In this document: piece by piece, positions 27,534 to 37,367 of the stretch
Position numbering within the stretch: the first letter of the stretch is position 1
How the letters are laid out: every line of letters begins with the position of its first letter
Source of the DNA: Pedobacter sp. ASV28
GTDB taxonomy: Bacteria > Bacteroidota > Bacteroidia > Sphingobacteriales > Sphingobacteriaceae
Length of the DNA: 64,000 nt
NCBI RefSeq assembly: GCF_016428855.1
Contig: NZ_JAELTN010000010.1
Coordinates: 1 to 64,000 of the forward strand
Direction: 5' to 3'
Program-made: the position numbers and the translations under genes
Notes under the pieces: model-generated
The model's database searches: none
What the model saw: only the letters and a program-made list of their open reading frames with translations
Told to the model about the DNA's origin: nothing

Positions 27534-27666
27534 TAAAAGGAACTGTTTAGAAACGGAAGAGATATTTGACAGGATAAATTTGGCAAGATACCAAACTCCA
27601 ACTATGGCCTATAGGTAGGCCCAGTTTAAGTATTTTCTTTCATTAAAATTTAAACAGTTCCTAAAA
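27534..27666. mobile_element. MITE-like element with terminal inverted repeats and TAAAA duplications
   Basis: GGAACTGTTTA (27539-27549) and its exact complement TAAACAGTTCC (27651-27661) bound a 123-bp non-coding segment. Directly outside both ends is the same five bases TAAAA (27534-27538 and 27662-27666), as expected of a target-site duplication. No open frame lies inside. This looks like a miniature element moved by a transposase encoded elsewhere. It sits in the upstream region of the gene at 27741. Confidence 0.6.
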
Positions 27667-27740
27667 CTATCCCACTTTTCAGGTTACTGAACAATTGTGG
27701 TAGTTCCGTTTACTTTGGACACCAATAAAAATTTAAACTG

Positions 27741-28508
27741 ATGAAATATTATTACATGTTAGCAATAGCTGCAATCACCCTCTCTGCTTCCGCTCAAAAT
27801 CCAGTTTCTTATTTCCGATTAGAGATGAAATACTATATAGAAGGGAAAGAGAAATATCTTGGCACATCGCCAGAAATAAGAAATGATGCCCCAGGGGTTT
27901 TAGGAGAAGGAATGCGTAAGTACCCCAGGCGCTTTAGGTTCATACTCGTAAACAGGAGCAAGTTTCAGAACATTTATGAAAATCTATATCCAGATACTGC
28001 TCAAATCAATCGGCTTTATACGCAAAGTCTTTCTGCGGATACATCATTTATGGGATATTTTTCGGAGCTGTCCCTTCCATTTCAAAATCCAAACTATAAA
28101 AAGATCAGCATCGACACCAAAGAATTAATGCTTGTGGCCTCTAGATTCTTCTATTGCGAAAGTGTAAAAAGTGATTCTACCATAAATGCTTATGTATGTG
28201 TTAACCTAAATGGCCTAAGAAATGTATTTGATAAAGACTACACCTTAATTGAGGCATTTTGTTTTGAAGCCATCTTTGAAAGTTTTAGACGGGATGGCAA
28301 ACCTGCCCAATTTATGTCAAACTTTAAATCATATATTAATGAGGCAGAAAAAAATGAAAAATCTATATTTAAAGACAAATTATCTTATTTAGAAAAAATC
28401 AGACAATATTGTTTTGATCAGATGGCCAATGACACTGAACTAAAAAAGGCATTGATCAGCTACTATCAACTCCATAAAAGCAATCTACCCTTCGAACTTC
28501 TAGATTAA
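27741..28508 (+). CDS. Exported protein of unknown function, 255 residues
   Basis: Signal peptide MKYYYMLAIAAITLSASAQ, then about 236 residues without a recognisable domain, repeat or further membrane segment. The middle part (KISIDTKELMLVASRFFYCES then INAYVCVNLNGLRNV) looks like a compact alpha/beta fold and the last third is helical and charged. It stands alone, convergent with the metallophosphoesterase, with a MITE-like element in its upstream region. I do not recognise the family. Confidence 0.75.
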   Translation: MKYYYMLAIAAITLSASAQNPVSYFRLEMKYYIEGKEKYLGTSPEIRNDAPGVLGEGMRKYPRRFRFILVNRSKFQNIYENLYPDTAQINRLYTQSLSADTSFMGYFSELSLPFQNPNYKKISIDTKELMLVASRFFYCESVKSDSTINAYVCVNLNGLRNVFDKDYTLIEAFCFEAIFESFRRDGKPAQFMSNFKSYINEAEKNEKSIFKDKLSYLEKIRQYCFDQMANDTELKKALISYYQLHKSNLPFELLD

Positions 28509-28577
28509 CCATTAAATGAACGTAAGTTTTGGACAAAAATGGTTACTGGTTTAATTAAGGGCTTTCAAAATAAGACA

Positions 28578-29564
28578 CTAGCAGTTGTCCATCAGTTTAA
28601 ACCCGCGATCAGAAACAATTGATGCGGCAGGAGAGATATCATCCAAATAGGGTTTTCCCCTTTCTTTGGGAGATTTACCAAGAAACATCGCCTTCTGTCC
28701 GTTCAATTTAAAATTCCCAGTAGCATCTACTTCTACGGTGGCCCAAAGTGGTGTTGTATAAGGGCAAACTTCTTTAAGTTTTGGATATTTTGACATTATT
28801 TCTTCGCCATAAGTGTTTGCCATGTATTTCTTCCCAATAAAGTAATAAGACATGCTATTGATTTGAATATAGCGAATGCCATTAATCGTATTCATATAGT
28901 CTTTATGATGATGCCCAGAGAAAACCATATGTACCTTTTTTCCATTTGCAGATAAATTAGCCTGTTCTAGGATGTAGCGCACCTTCATCGCATTCTCTAC
29001 ACCACTGTCGTTATCCAAGCCTTGATGCAGAAATACCATGCTTGGTAGTGGAGTAATCTTCAAATCCTTTTCTAGCCAAGTCAATTGCCGATTACTAAAG
29101 TTAGAAGGATATTTTCTTTCGGTAGTTACCTTACCTTCATTGGCATTGAGCACAATAAAATGAAATCCGTTCATGTCGAAAGAATAATAAGGTTCTTTTG
29201 CTCCCCAAAAATCAAGCACCTGTTCAAAAGTAAAACCACCATCCATATCATGATTGCCCAATACGTGATGTTTAGGGCCTTTAAACTTATTCCAGGCATC
29301 CAATAGTGGCTTATTGTTGTGATTTACTTTACAAAAATCGCCCATCTGAATAATAAAATCTACTTTTTCAGCATTCATTTGGTTTATAAATGCATTTATT
29401 CTATCTAAACCATCAGGCATAATATCATAATGCAAATCTGCACATATCCCGAATTTGAGCTTTTTGAAGGAAAGATTTTTTGACATCGAAGCTTTTAGTG
29501 GCCAGCCCATGCCAGAAACTAATGCAGCTATAGATGTTCCTTTTATAAAAGATCTTCTGTTCAT
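28578..29564 (-). CDS. Exported calcineurin-like metallophosphoesterase
   Basis: 328 residues. The N-terminus MNRRSFIKGTSIAALVSG has a twin-arginine-type signal (RRSFIK). The metal-binding motifs of the calcineurin-like phosphoesterase fold are all present: ADLHYD (about 41-46), GDFC (about 74-77), GNHDMDGG (about 100-107) and FSGHHHKD (about 213-220). It would hydrolyse a phosphomonoester or diester in the periplasm; the substrate is not evident. A TAnnTTTG match lies 20 bases upstream of the start. Confidence 0.92.
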   Translation of the reverse strand: MNRRSFIKGTSIAALVSGMGWPLKASMSKNLSFKKLKFGICADLHYDIMPDGLDRINAFINQMNAEKVDFIIQMGDFCKVNHNNKPLLDAWNKFKGPKHHVLGNHDMDGGFTFEQVLDFWGAKEPYYSFDMNGFHFIVLNANEGKVTTERKYPSNFSNRQLTWLEKDLKITPLPSMVFLHQGLDNDSGVENAMKVRYILEQANLSANGKKVHMVFSGHHHKDYMNTINGIRYIQINSMSYYFIGKKYMANTYGEEIMSKYPKLKEVCPYTTPLWATVEVDATGNFKLNGQKAMFLGKSPKERGKPYLDDISPAASIVSDRGFKLMDNC

Positions 29565-29583
29565 TTGGTTAGGTTTAATAGAA

Positions 29584-29591
29584 CAAATTTA
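29584..29591 (-). promoter_or_regulatory. Candidate -7 element for the metallophosphoesterase
   Basis: Minus strand TAAATTTG, an exact TAnnTTTG match ending 19 bases before the start codon. No -33 TTTG is evident. Confidence 0.35.
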
Positions 29592-29644
29592 AGAGGTGGT
29601 CGCCTATTTTTGGTCTATTAACTTATCATGCTTCGATATTATTT

Positions 29645-29693
29645 TATCATAAAAAATCCCGTGAGGCTTAACTTCACGGGATTTTTTATGATA
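29645..29693 (-). terminator. Long-stem terminator after the M1 peptidase gene
   Basis: A 22-bp stem with one G-U pair (29645-29666 with 29672-29693) and a five-base loop. The core CCCGTGA/TCACGGG is flanked by A6 and T6 tracts that pair with each other, so it can work in both directions. It lies 8 bases past the M1 peptidase stop. Confidence 0.93.
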
Positions 29694-29701
29694 ACGTTAG
29701 T

Positions 29702-31681
29702 TTAATTACCTGCGCTCCATCTATTATTGCTTGTATTGCTATCGGGCAATACCTGCTCAGGATCTAACACCACTTCAATGACCTCTTCTGTAGTAGGATA
29801 TCTCACCAACCAACTGGTATTTTTCATCCATACATCAACTGGAACCTTTATAATATCTGTTTTGCCACTTTTAGTTTTAATGGCCAAAATAATTGGCATT
29901 GGCATTTTCTCCAGATTATCCACTTTAATGGTATAACCCGTTATCTTATCATTATCCTTAACTTCCTTAACTTCTGCAATAGCCTGGTCCATTTTCCAGT
30001 TATTCAAGAACCAACTCTTCCAAAACCAGCTCAAATCTTCACCTGCAGCATTTTCCATCGTTCTAAAAAAGTCAAATGGAGTAGGATGCTTATATGCCCA
30101 GTTATTAATGTATTGTCTAAAGGCAAAATCAAATCTATCTTTTCCTAAGATCTGTTCTCTAAGTATATGCAATGCCCAGCTTGGTTTAAAGTATAGGTTA
30201 ACACCTATATTTGCTTCCGCCATACCATCGGGCATGAGCATCATATTTTCATATTTTGGATTTCCAATAATAGATTTACCTACGGCGTTCATATTCGTTA
30301 CCCGTGGCTTGTATTCTCCATTATTAAAAGCAGTACTAGAAATATCATTGATAAAAGTATTAAAACCTTCGTCCATCCATCCAAATTTACGTTCATTTGA
30401 GCCTACGATCATTGGAAACCAAATATGGCCAAATTCATGGTCAATTACCCCCCATGCATCTTGTTTTTTAGCTTTCCAACCACAGAAAACTATGCCTGGA
30501 TACTCCATACCACCAACATTGCTAGCTACATTAACAGCCATTGGATAAGGATACTCATACCACATCTTAGAGTAATGCTCAATTGATGCTTTAACATATT
30601 CTACCCCTCTACCATAACCGTCCATCCCATTGCTTTCTACCGGATGTGCAGAAACTGCCAAAGATTTTTTCCCGCTGGGCAAATTGATACGTGCAGCATC
30701 CAAAACAAAGGCTTTCGATGAGGCCCAGGCTGCATCACGTGTATTTATCATTTTAAATTTCCATGTTAACTTAGCACCTGCAGGGCGGGATTTGGGATCT
30801 GTAACCTCTGCTTCTGATCGTATATGGATAGTTTTGTCACTATTTTTCGCTTCATTCCATCTTTTAAACTGTTCGGCAGTAAATACCTCCTGTGGGTTCA
30901 ATAATGTTCCAGATCCCATTACAATATGATTGGCAGGAACCGTAACCTCATAAGTAATATCACCATATTCACAATAAAACTCGCCCCCGCCCCAATAAGG
31001 TAAAGTATTCCATCCCATAACATCATCAAACACACACATCCGTGGAAACCATTGGGCTATGGCAAATATTTCTCCGTTCTTTGTTGTCAAATGCCCCGTT
31101 CTATCTGAACCTAACTTAGGCAGCACATAAGTATAATCCATTTTAATCGTTACCAGATCGCCGTTAGCAGCCATTGGCTCATCCAAACGGATCTGCATAC
31201 GTGTATCTTCAACTATAGAGCTAAACTTTACCGCTTTTGCCTTTTGTACAACACTGATATTACTAATTTTATAACCCGCATCAATCTTTTCTCCCTGAGC
31301 TCCATAACGGCTACGTTGGGGGGTTACAGCAGCTCCTCTAGAATCTTCTTTAAATGAATTCTGATCTAGTTGAAGCCATAAAAAGGGCAATTTCTCTGGG
31401 CTATTATTCTTATAGGTAATGGTTACCGTAGCTGTAATCTTATTGGTGGCCTCATCTAAGCTGGCACTAATGTGATAATCAGCTCTGTTCTGCCAATACT
31501 TAGGTCCTGGAGCGCCACTGGCCGAACGATATTCATTACCATTCTGTGTATAAAATAAGGGACTGAAAGCTTCTCCGGGCACGTAGTTCGTACCAGATGT
31601 TTGTTGAGCAAAGCTCAGTTGGCTCCACAGCACAACCACAACAACCATTAAAGATTTAAAAAATGTTTTTCGCATGTTCAA
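29702..31681 (-). CDS. Exported M1-family metallopeptidase
   Basis: 659 residues with a signal peptide (about 1-25). The zinc site HEFGH is at 415-419, with the third ligand Glu438 in WMDEGF. The exopeptidase-type motif reads GGMEYPG (390-396) instead of the canonical GAMEN, as in many Bacteroidota relatives. The N-terminal saddle domain (about 60-300) and a C-terminal part follow the aminopeptidase N plan. It is expected to trim peptides in the periplasm or at the surface. Monocistronic, with a strong terminator. Confidence 0.93.
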   Translation of the reverse strand: MNMRKTFFKSLMVVVVVLWSQLSFAQQTSGTNYVPGEAFSPLFYTQNGNEYRSASGAPGPKYWQNRADYHISASLDEATNKITATVTITYKNNSPEKLPFLWLQLDQNSFKEDSRGAAVTPQRSRYGAQGEKIDAGYKISNISVVQKAKAVKFSSIVEDTRMQIRLDEPMAANGDLVTIKMDYTYVLPKLGSDRTGHLTTKNGEIFAIAQWFPRMCVFDDVMGWNTLPYWGGGEFYCEYGDITYEVTVPANHIVMGSGTLLNPQEVFTAEQFKRWNEAKNSDKTIHIRSEAEVTDPKSRPAGAKLTWKFKMINTRDAAWASSKAFVLDAARINLPSGKKSLAVSAHPVESNGMDGYGRGVEYVKASIEHYSKMWYEYPYPMAVNVASNVGGMEYPGIVFCGWKAKKQDAWGVIDHEFGHIWFPMIVGSNERKFGWMDEGFNTFINDISSTAFNNGEYKPRVTNMNAVGKSIIGNPKYENMMLMPDGMAEANIGVNLYFKPSWALHILREQILGKDRFDFAFRQYINNWAYKHPTPFDFFRTMENAAGEDLSWFWKSWFLNNWKMDQAIAEVKEVKDNDKITGYTIKVDNLEKMPMPIILAIKTKSGKTDIIKVPVDVWMKNTSWLVRYPTTEEVIEVVLDPEQVLPDSNTSNNRWSAGN

Positions 31682-31752
31682 TTATGAATTTTGTGTTAAA
31701 GGTAGCTTGAATTGAAATTGATTAAAAGCAGGAAACAGTAATTTTACCTTAT

Positions 31753-32472
31753 CTATTCATTCGCTTTTAACTTGGGCAATGGGGGCAATTTCCTCATTCC
31801 TGGCGGTAATTTTTGCCATTCATGAAATGATTTCACAATATAATAAGTATAGTTAAAGGGTTTCTCTGCCCTTACCTGGTTAATGGTTGGACGGTACAAA
31901 CCTATAAAATCTTTCAGATCGTCTTCCTTATAGTTTACCAGCTTTTGTATTACTTCTTTATTAAAATTTTTCAGTATCTCTTCCTGAATTTCATCTTCGG
32001 CTTCCAGCTCTTGTATTTTTGCCTGTTGCCTCCTATATTTTCCGTAGCCTAGGCCAAAACGCAGCCCCCCTCTATTTTTCGAATAATCCAATTGCCTTGC
32101 AGGGCTAGCTTCGGGATCTTTCCCATCAAGAAAAGGAGAAACTTTTGCAGTGGTAATGTTAACAGGGTTCAGGTTATTTATTATCATCCTCAGGTAAATA
32201 TTCTTTGGAAAAAGGTTGACCAGATAAACGGTGTCTGTTTCATATCCCGCCACACCATAAGAAAGCAGGTCACCTGTTTTTGCGCCAATGGCATAATGCC
32301 CCTCCTTATCTGTAAAAACTACCGCTTTGGTACTTAGGTTTCTTACCGAAACTCCCTGCAACGCCGTATTCCTATTTTCATTATCAAACACATTCCCTGT
32401 CATATAACTGCTCTGTGCCAAAGCAATGAAGGGGAACAACAAAAAACACAACGACCATAGTTTTTTAAGCAT
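31753..32472 (-). CDS. Exported carboxypeptidase-like regulatory domain protein
   Basis: 239 residues from the chosen start (MLKKLWSLCFLLFPFIALAQ), which gives a proper signal peptide; an ATG at 32517 would add 15 charged residues in front of it. Residues about 25-105 form a carboxypeptidase-regulatory-like beta-sandwich (MTGNVFDNENRNTALQGVSV then FTDKEGHYAIGAKTGD). The rest is helical and charged, with a proline-rich end. Such stand-alone proteins are frequent in Bacteroidota and have no assigned role. It follows the ArsC-like gene by about 60 bases on the same strand. Confidence 0.8.
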   Translation of the reverse strand: MLKKLWSLCFLLFPFIALAQSSYMTGNVFDNENRNTALQGVSVRNLSTKAVVFTDKEGHYAIGAKTGDLLSYGVAGYETDTVYLVNLFPKNIYLRMIINNLNPVNITTAKVSPFLDGKDPEASPARQLDYSKNRGGLRFGLGYGKYRRQQAKIQELEAEDEIQEEILKNFNKEVIQKLVNYKEDDLKDFIGLYRPTINQVRAEKPFNYTYYIVKSFHEWQKLPPGMRKLPPLPKLKANE

Positions 32473-32530
32473 ATCCAAATTTAAAGCAGTTTTATTTCGG
32501 GCTTTCCTTTTTAACAATATTTAACAATAG

Positions 32531-32881
32531 TTATTTATTAAATACTGACCGATATTCTTCCTCCTTAAAACCAATCAGCACAGCCTTACCATCCAGCTCA
32601 ACAATAGGACGCTTAATGGCACTTGTATGTTGGGTAAGATAGGCATTTGCCTTATCGGCAGAATCAATAGAAGCCTGCTCTTCCTTGCTTAGCTTTTTAA
32701 ATGTCAATCCTGCCTTGTTCACTACTTTCTCCCATCCAAAAACAATAAACCATTCATTTAGTTTTTCCGGACTGGCACCTTTTTTCTTAAAGTCATGAAA
32801 TTCAAAAGCTATATCATTTGCCTTGAGCCAATCTTGCGCTTTTTTAACTGTATTACAATTGGGTATTCCGTAAAGTATCAT
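32531..32881 (-). CDS. ArsC/Spx-family thioredoxin-fold reductase (YffB-like)
   Basis: 116 residues with the ArsC/YffB layout: MILYGIPNCNTVKKAQDWL (the single active cysteine is Cys9), FHDFKKKG, and RPIVELDGKAVLIGFKEEEY, where the RP motif is typical. It lacks the CxxC of Spx. YffB-type members are annotated as arsenate reductase-like, but arsenate activity is doubtful. No ars genes are near. The role is probably thiol-related. Confidence 0.9.
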   Translation of the reverse strand: MILYGIPNCNTVKKAQDWLKANDIAFEFHDFKKKGASPEKLNEWFIVFGWEKVVNKAGLTFKKLSKEEQASIDSADKANAYLTQHTSAIKRPIVELDGKAVLIGFKEEEYRSVFNK

Positions 32882-33023
32882 TGATGAGTATTTTTTTGCG
32901 GCTAAAGTTAATAAAAACTATGGCTTTATATAATTTCAACACTTTGTTCCAAATCCATTTTATGGATTACTCCTTTAATGTTTATCTTAGCTTATCCTTT
33001 TAATTTAAAAAACGGCAACAACA

Positions 33024-36000
33024 ATGCTTAAGCTATCCTTTAAACAACAAATACTTACCGGTTTTATCATTTCATTAATATTTGTCCTCATTTCTGCGCT
33101 AGCCTCTTATTTAAGCATTAGATCGTTAAATGATAGTTATGTATGGATTGAGCATACCCAAGAGGTTGCCAAAACGGCCGAACGTTTGGAAATAGAGCTT
33201 CTAAATGCCGAAACAGGATTAAGAGGTTATGTAATTACAGAAAAAGACTATTATAAACAACCTTATAACCAAAGCATAGACAAGATTCTCCCTTTAATTG
33301 AGCGCTTGAGAAACCTTGCCCAAGGAAATGAAGCACAGATCAAAAAAATTGATTCGATAGCCTACTATGCCGGATTAAAGGTAGTAGACATGAAACAAAT
33401 CATGACAAAGGCTACCAATGACAACTTTGCTGGTGCAAAGCAACAAATCCTCACAGATAAAGGCCGTACTTATAAAATCAAGTTCCTTAATGTTAACGAC
33501 TCTTTAATCAGACAAGAATATGAACTGCTCAAGGAAAGAAGAAGCATAAGTGCTACCAGAAGTGCCCGCACCATTGCCGTAGTTACCTTAAGTTCATTGA
33601 TTATTTTTGGTCTGATCTTATTTTTACTCAAATATATCCGCAAAACATTTGACCAACAAAAGGAAACGGAAAGGCAAATCCTAGAGACCAATAAAGAACT
33701 CGAGGAGATCTCGGCCATAAATGAACATAATAACTGGTTGTTAGGTGGTGAAGCCAAAATAAATGAGGTAATGCGGGGAGAACAAGACCTAGATAGCCTC
33801 AGTGAAAAAATAATTACCAGAATATGTAATTTCCTCAACCTTCCAATAGGTGCTTTCTTTTTAGTTAACCGCACAGAAAAAACTCTAAAAATAAGAGGCA
33901 GTTATGCCTTTGAAAAAAAATTAAACGATAAACAATATTTTTTTGGCGAAGGTATGGTGGGCCAAGCTGCACTGGAAAAGGAAATCAAGTTTTTCAATGA
34001 AGTGCCCAACGAGTATATCAAGATCAATTCAGGCTTAGGTGCTATAAAACCTAGTTATATTACCTGCTTGCCTATCTTGTTTGAAGAAGAAACAATAGCC
34101 GTACTGGAAATAGGCGCCATGGTTCCGCTTACCAGTAAGCAAATAGAGTTTTTGCAAAATATATCCGAAGATATAGGTATTGCCGTGAATGGCGTGATTT
34201 CGAGAATGAAGCTACAAGCGTTGTTCGAAAAAACACAGCAGCAAGCCGAAGAACTGACCAGTCAACAAGAAGAACTTCGCGTAACCAATGAAGATCTTAT
34301 ACACAAAACAGAAGAATTACAAGCTTCGGAAGAAGAGCTGCGTGTACAACAGGAGGAATTACAGCAGGCCAATTCGGAACTGGAGGAGAAGGCCCAGCTA
34401 TTGGAAGAAAAAAACGCTTCTATCAACCAAGCCAAAGAGGCCATTAGCCTAAAGGCCCAAGAACTTGAATTGAGTAGCAAATATAAATCTGAGTTTTTGG
34501 CCAATATGAGCCATGAACTTCGCACCCCTTTAAATAGTATTTTAATATTAGCCAGAATTCTAAAAGAAAATAAGCTAAGCAACTTATCGGAAGAACAAAT
34601 CAAATATGCCGGCGTAATCCACAATGCCGGATCTGATCTTTTGGCATTGATTAATGATATTCTTGATCTTTCCAAAATCGAATCGGGCAATATTGACCTT
34701 ATTATTGAAAATGTAAAACCAAAATCAATTAAAGACCATACAGAAGCCTTGTTTACAGAACTGGCCAAACAAAAGAAAATAAACTTTGAATTTAAACTGG
34801 CGGCCGACTTACCCAGCTCGATTTCAACCGATCAGGTAAGGTTAGAGCAAATTATTAAAAACCTTCTGTCAAATGCCTTCAAGTTCACTTCAGAAAAAGG
34901 GAGTGTTACCGTAGAAGCTGGTTTGGCAGATCCTACCCATTTCTTCTCCAATAAAAACCTGATGGAAAATGGGACCAGCCCCATTTACTTTTCGATTATA
35001 GATACAGGCATCGGCATTTCAAAAGATAAACAGCAAGTTATTTTTGAGGCCTTTCAGCAAGAAGATGGTTCTACCAGCAGAAAATATGGCGGTACAGGAC
35101 TGGGCTTATCCATCAGCAGGGAATTGGCCAACTTACTGGGAGGTGAAATTCAATTAAGCAGCGAAGTAGGTATGGGAAGCACGTTTACCTTGTTCATCCC
35201 ACAAAATATAAATGTCCATAAAGCTGATGCTGTTGAAGAACCCATAAAAAGTCTTGAAACTCCTGAAGAAGATAAGAAAGTTGAATTTTCAACCCTTTTA
35301 AATCCGCAAATGAAGGAAGGCCACAACAGGTTGCTCATTGTAGAAGATGACCAAAATTTTGCCGAGATATTAAAAGCTTATGCCATAGAAAAAGGGTTCG
35401 AGCCCATTTTAGCCCATAGCGGCGATCAAGGTTTAGAATTAGCGATCACAGCACTTCCCGATGCCATTGTTCTCGATATCATGCTACCCGTAATGGACGG
35501 ATGGTCTATCTTAAAACAGTTGAAAGCAAATCCAGCGACCCAGCACATCCCTATACACCTTATGTCTGCAGGTGACGAGAAGACCAGTAAAGCCAAAAAG
35601 GAAGGCGCCATCGGCTTCCTAAAAAAACCGGTAGAAAAGGACAAATTAGACCAAGCTTTTGAGCTGCTTTCCAATCAGTATAAATATGACTTTAATAATG
35701 TGCTCGTTATTGAAGATCAGGTTTTACAAAGTAATGAGCTTACAGAACAACTGATAAAAAAAGGCGCCAAAGTATCGCAAGCCTACACTGGAAATGAGGC
35801 AAGGCAAATGCTGGCAGAAAACACATTTGACTGCATTATATTGGACCTTAAGCTTCCCGACATATCGGGTTTTGACTTACTGGATGAAATCAAATCGAAT
35901 ACCGACTACCAAGATATTCCGGTAATCATCAATACCGCAATGGAGCTCGACAAAGATAAAATGGCCCATATCATGAGGTATTCGCAAGCCATGGTCCTAA

Positions 36001-36506
36001 AGAGCAACAAGTCGAACGATAGGATTTTAGATGAGGTAAGCCTATTTATGAACAAATTACAAGCCGACTCGCCCGAAGACAGGATAAAAACAAAAAAGAC
36101 ACCAAAAAACTATGCCCCTACCATAGAAAAGGCCCTTCAAAACAAGACCATTTTAATTACAGATGACGATATGCGGAATATTTTTGCTTTATCATCTGCC
36201 TTGAACGATTACGATATTAAGGTAATTATCGCCACCAATGGTGTCGAAGCGCTAGAAAAATTGGAAGAGCATACAGAAATAGACTTGGTGCTCATGGACA
36301 TTATGATGCCCGAAATGGATGGATATGAAGCCATGAGAAGAATAAGGGCCAAAAGGCAATGGGCCAATCTTCCGGTGATTGCCCTAACGGCCAAAGCTAT
36401 GAAAAATGACAGGGAAAAATGCATTGAGGCAGGGGCAAGTGATTATATTTCAAAACCTGTCGATGTAGACAAATTACTTTCAATGCTTAGGGTATGGCTT
36501 AGCTAG
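33024..36506 (+). CDS. Hybrid histidine kinase, CHASE3-GAF-HK-REC-REC-REC
   Basis: 1160 residues. TM1 (about 10-32), a CHASE3 extracytoplasmic sensor (about 35-180, with NAETGLRGYV), TM2 (about 184-203), a GAF domain (about 255-395), a glutamate-rich coiled coil (about 400-485), HisKA with His497 (FLANMSHELRTP), HATPase with NLLSNAFKFT and DTGIGIS, then three receivers with phospho-acceptors Asp818, Asp941 and Asp1092. All are intact. It is the first gene of a three-gene operon with CheR and a REC-HK-REC protein. It resembles kinases that combine chemotaxis-like methylation with phosphorelay. The ligand is unknown. Confidence 0.95.
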   Translation: MLKLSFKQQILTGFIISLIFVLISALASYLSIRSLNDSYVWIEHTQEVAKTAERLEIELLNAETGLRGYVITEKDYYKQPYNQSIDKILPLIERLRNLAQGNEAQIKKIDSIAYYAGLKVVDMKQIMTKATNDNFAGAKQQILTDKGRTYKIKFLNVNDSLIRQEYELLKERRSISATRSARTIAVVTLSSLIIFGLILFLLKYIRKTFDQQKETERQILETNKELEEISAINEHNNWLLGGEAKINEVMRGEQDLDSLSEKIITRICNFLNLPIGAFFLVNRTEKTLKIRGSYAFEKKLNDKQYFFGEGMVGQAALEKEIKFFNEVPNEYIKINSGLGAIKPSYITCLPILFEEETIAVLEIGAMVPLTSKQIEFLQNISEDIGIAVNGVISRMKLQALFEKTQQQAEELTSQQEELRVTNEDLIHKTEELQASEEELRVQQEELQQANSELEEKAQLLEEKNASINQAKEAISLKAQELELSSKYKSEFLANMSHELRTPLNSILILARILKENKLSNLSEEQIKYAGVIHNAGSDLLALINDILDLSKIESGNIDLIIENVKPKSIKDHTEALFTELAKQKKINFEFKLAADLPSSISTDQVRLEQIIKNLLSNAFKFTSEKGSVTVEAGLADPTHFFSNKNLMENGTSPIYFSIIDTGIGISKDKQQVIFEAFQQEDGSTSRKYGGTGLGLSISRELANLLGGEIQLSSEVGMGSTFTLFIPQNINVHKADAVEEPIKSLETPEEDKKVEFSTLLNPQMKEGHNRLLIVEDDQNFAEILKAYAIEKGFEPILAHSGDQGLELAITALPDAIVLDIMLPVMDGWSILKQLKANPATQHIPIHLMSAGDEKTSKAKKEGAIGFLKKPVEKDKLDQAFELLSNQYKYDFNNVLVIEDQVLQSNELTEQLIKKGAKVSQAYTGNEARQMLAENTFDCIILDLKLPDISGFDLLDEIKSNTDYQDIPVIINTAMELDKDKMAHIMRYSQAMVLKSNKSNDRILDEVSLFMNKLQADSPEDRIKTKKTPKNYAPTIEKALQNKTILITDDDMRNIFALSSALNDYDIKVIIATNGVEALEKLEEHTEIDLVLMDIMMPEMDGYEAMRRIRAKRQWANLPVIALTAKAMKNDREKCIEAGASDYISKPVDVDKLLSMLRVWLS

Positions 36507-36514
36507 ATGACAAA

Positions 36515-37354
36515 ATGGAAAAATTTAATGCCTCAATAAACGAGACGATAACCGAAAACCAACTAGATGAGGTCATTCTACTCACCAAAAACATTTATGG
36601 ATTTGATTTTGAGGGGTATTCTAAAGCCTCTTTAAAAAGAAGGGTAAGCAGGATTATGGTGCTAAAAAGGTTTGATTTTTTTGACCTTAGGAACACATTA
36701 ACGAACGATCAAAATTTCTTTCATGATTTCTTGAACGAGATTACCGTGAATGTGACCGAAATGTTTCGCGATCCTAAATTCTTCAAATCGTTAAAAGAAA
36801 ATGTATTGCCTTATTTAAGTTCTTTCCAGCATATCAAGGTGTGGAACGCAGGCTGTTCTACTGGAGAAGAGCTTTATTCTTTTGCTATACTATTTGAGGA
36901 ATTGGGCATCTACAACCGTAGTTTCTTCTATGGTACAGATATTAACCACAAGGTATTGGAAACGGCAAAGGAAGGCATTTACGACCTTCAAAAAATGAAG
37001 CAGTACTCGGAAAACTATTTGGCCATTGACAGTGGCAAATCGCTGGCAAACTATTACACCGCAAAGTATGATGCAGCGTCCTTATCGCGTCAATTGAAAA
37101 AAAACATATTATTTTCCATGCATAATCTAGTATCTGATGGCCCATTCAACGAGTTTCAGGTCATTTCATGTAGAAATGTATTGATTTATTTCAATCCTTC
37201 CCTTCAAAAAAATGTAATTAACTTATTTTACAATAGTCTTGCTAACTTTGGCTTTTTGTGCCTTGGTGGAAAAGAGACCATACGCGACCATGAAATTGCC
37301 AAAAATTTTAAGGTAATAGATAAGAAAAACAACATATACCAGAAAATTAGCTAA
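36515..37354 (+). CDS. CheR-family protein-glutamate methyltransferase
   Basis: 279 residues: an N-terminal CheR helical domain (about 15-80) and a SAM-binding methyltransferase domain with VWNAGCSTGEELYSFAI (about 110-126), GTDINHKVLETAKEG and the catalytic-site stretch SCRNVLIYF (about 227-235). It transfers methyl groups to receptor-like glutamates. It starts 8 bases after the hybrid kinase. No CheB methylesterase or MCP gene is nearby; the glutamine/glutamate-rich coiled coil of the kinase upstream is a possible substrate (inference). Confidence 0.94.
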   Translation: MEKFNASINETITENQLDEVILLTKNIYGFDFEGYSKASLKRRVSRIMVLKRFDFFDLRNTLTNDQNFFHDFLNEITVNVTEMFRDPKFFKSLKENVLPYLSSFQHIKVWNAGCSTGEELYSFAILFEELGIYNRSFFYGTDINHKVLETAKEGIYDLQKMKQYSENYLAIDSGKSLANYYTAKYDAASLSRQLKKNILFSMHNLVSDGPFNEFQVISCRNVLIYFNPSLQKNVINLFYNSLANFGFLCLGGKETIRDHEIAKNFKVIDKKNNIYQKIS

Positions 37355-37367
37355 CCCATACAAGAAC

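Noticed and set aside
34262..34768. 168-codon minus-strand frame inside the hybrid kinase
   Set aside because: It lies opposite the coiled coil and HisKA coding region; its serine/leucine-rich composition is the expected shadow of a Glu/Gln-rich coiled coil.
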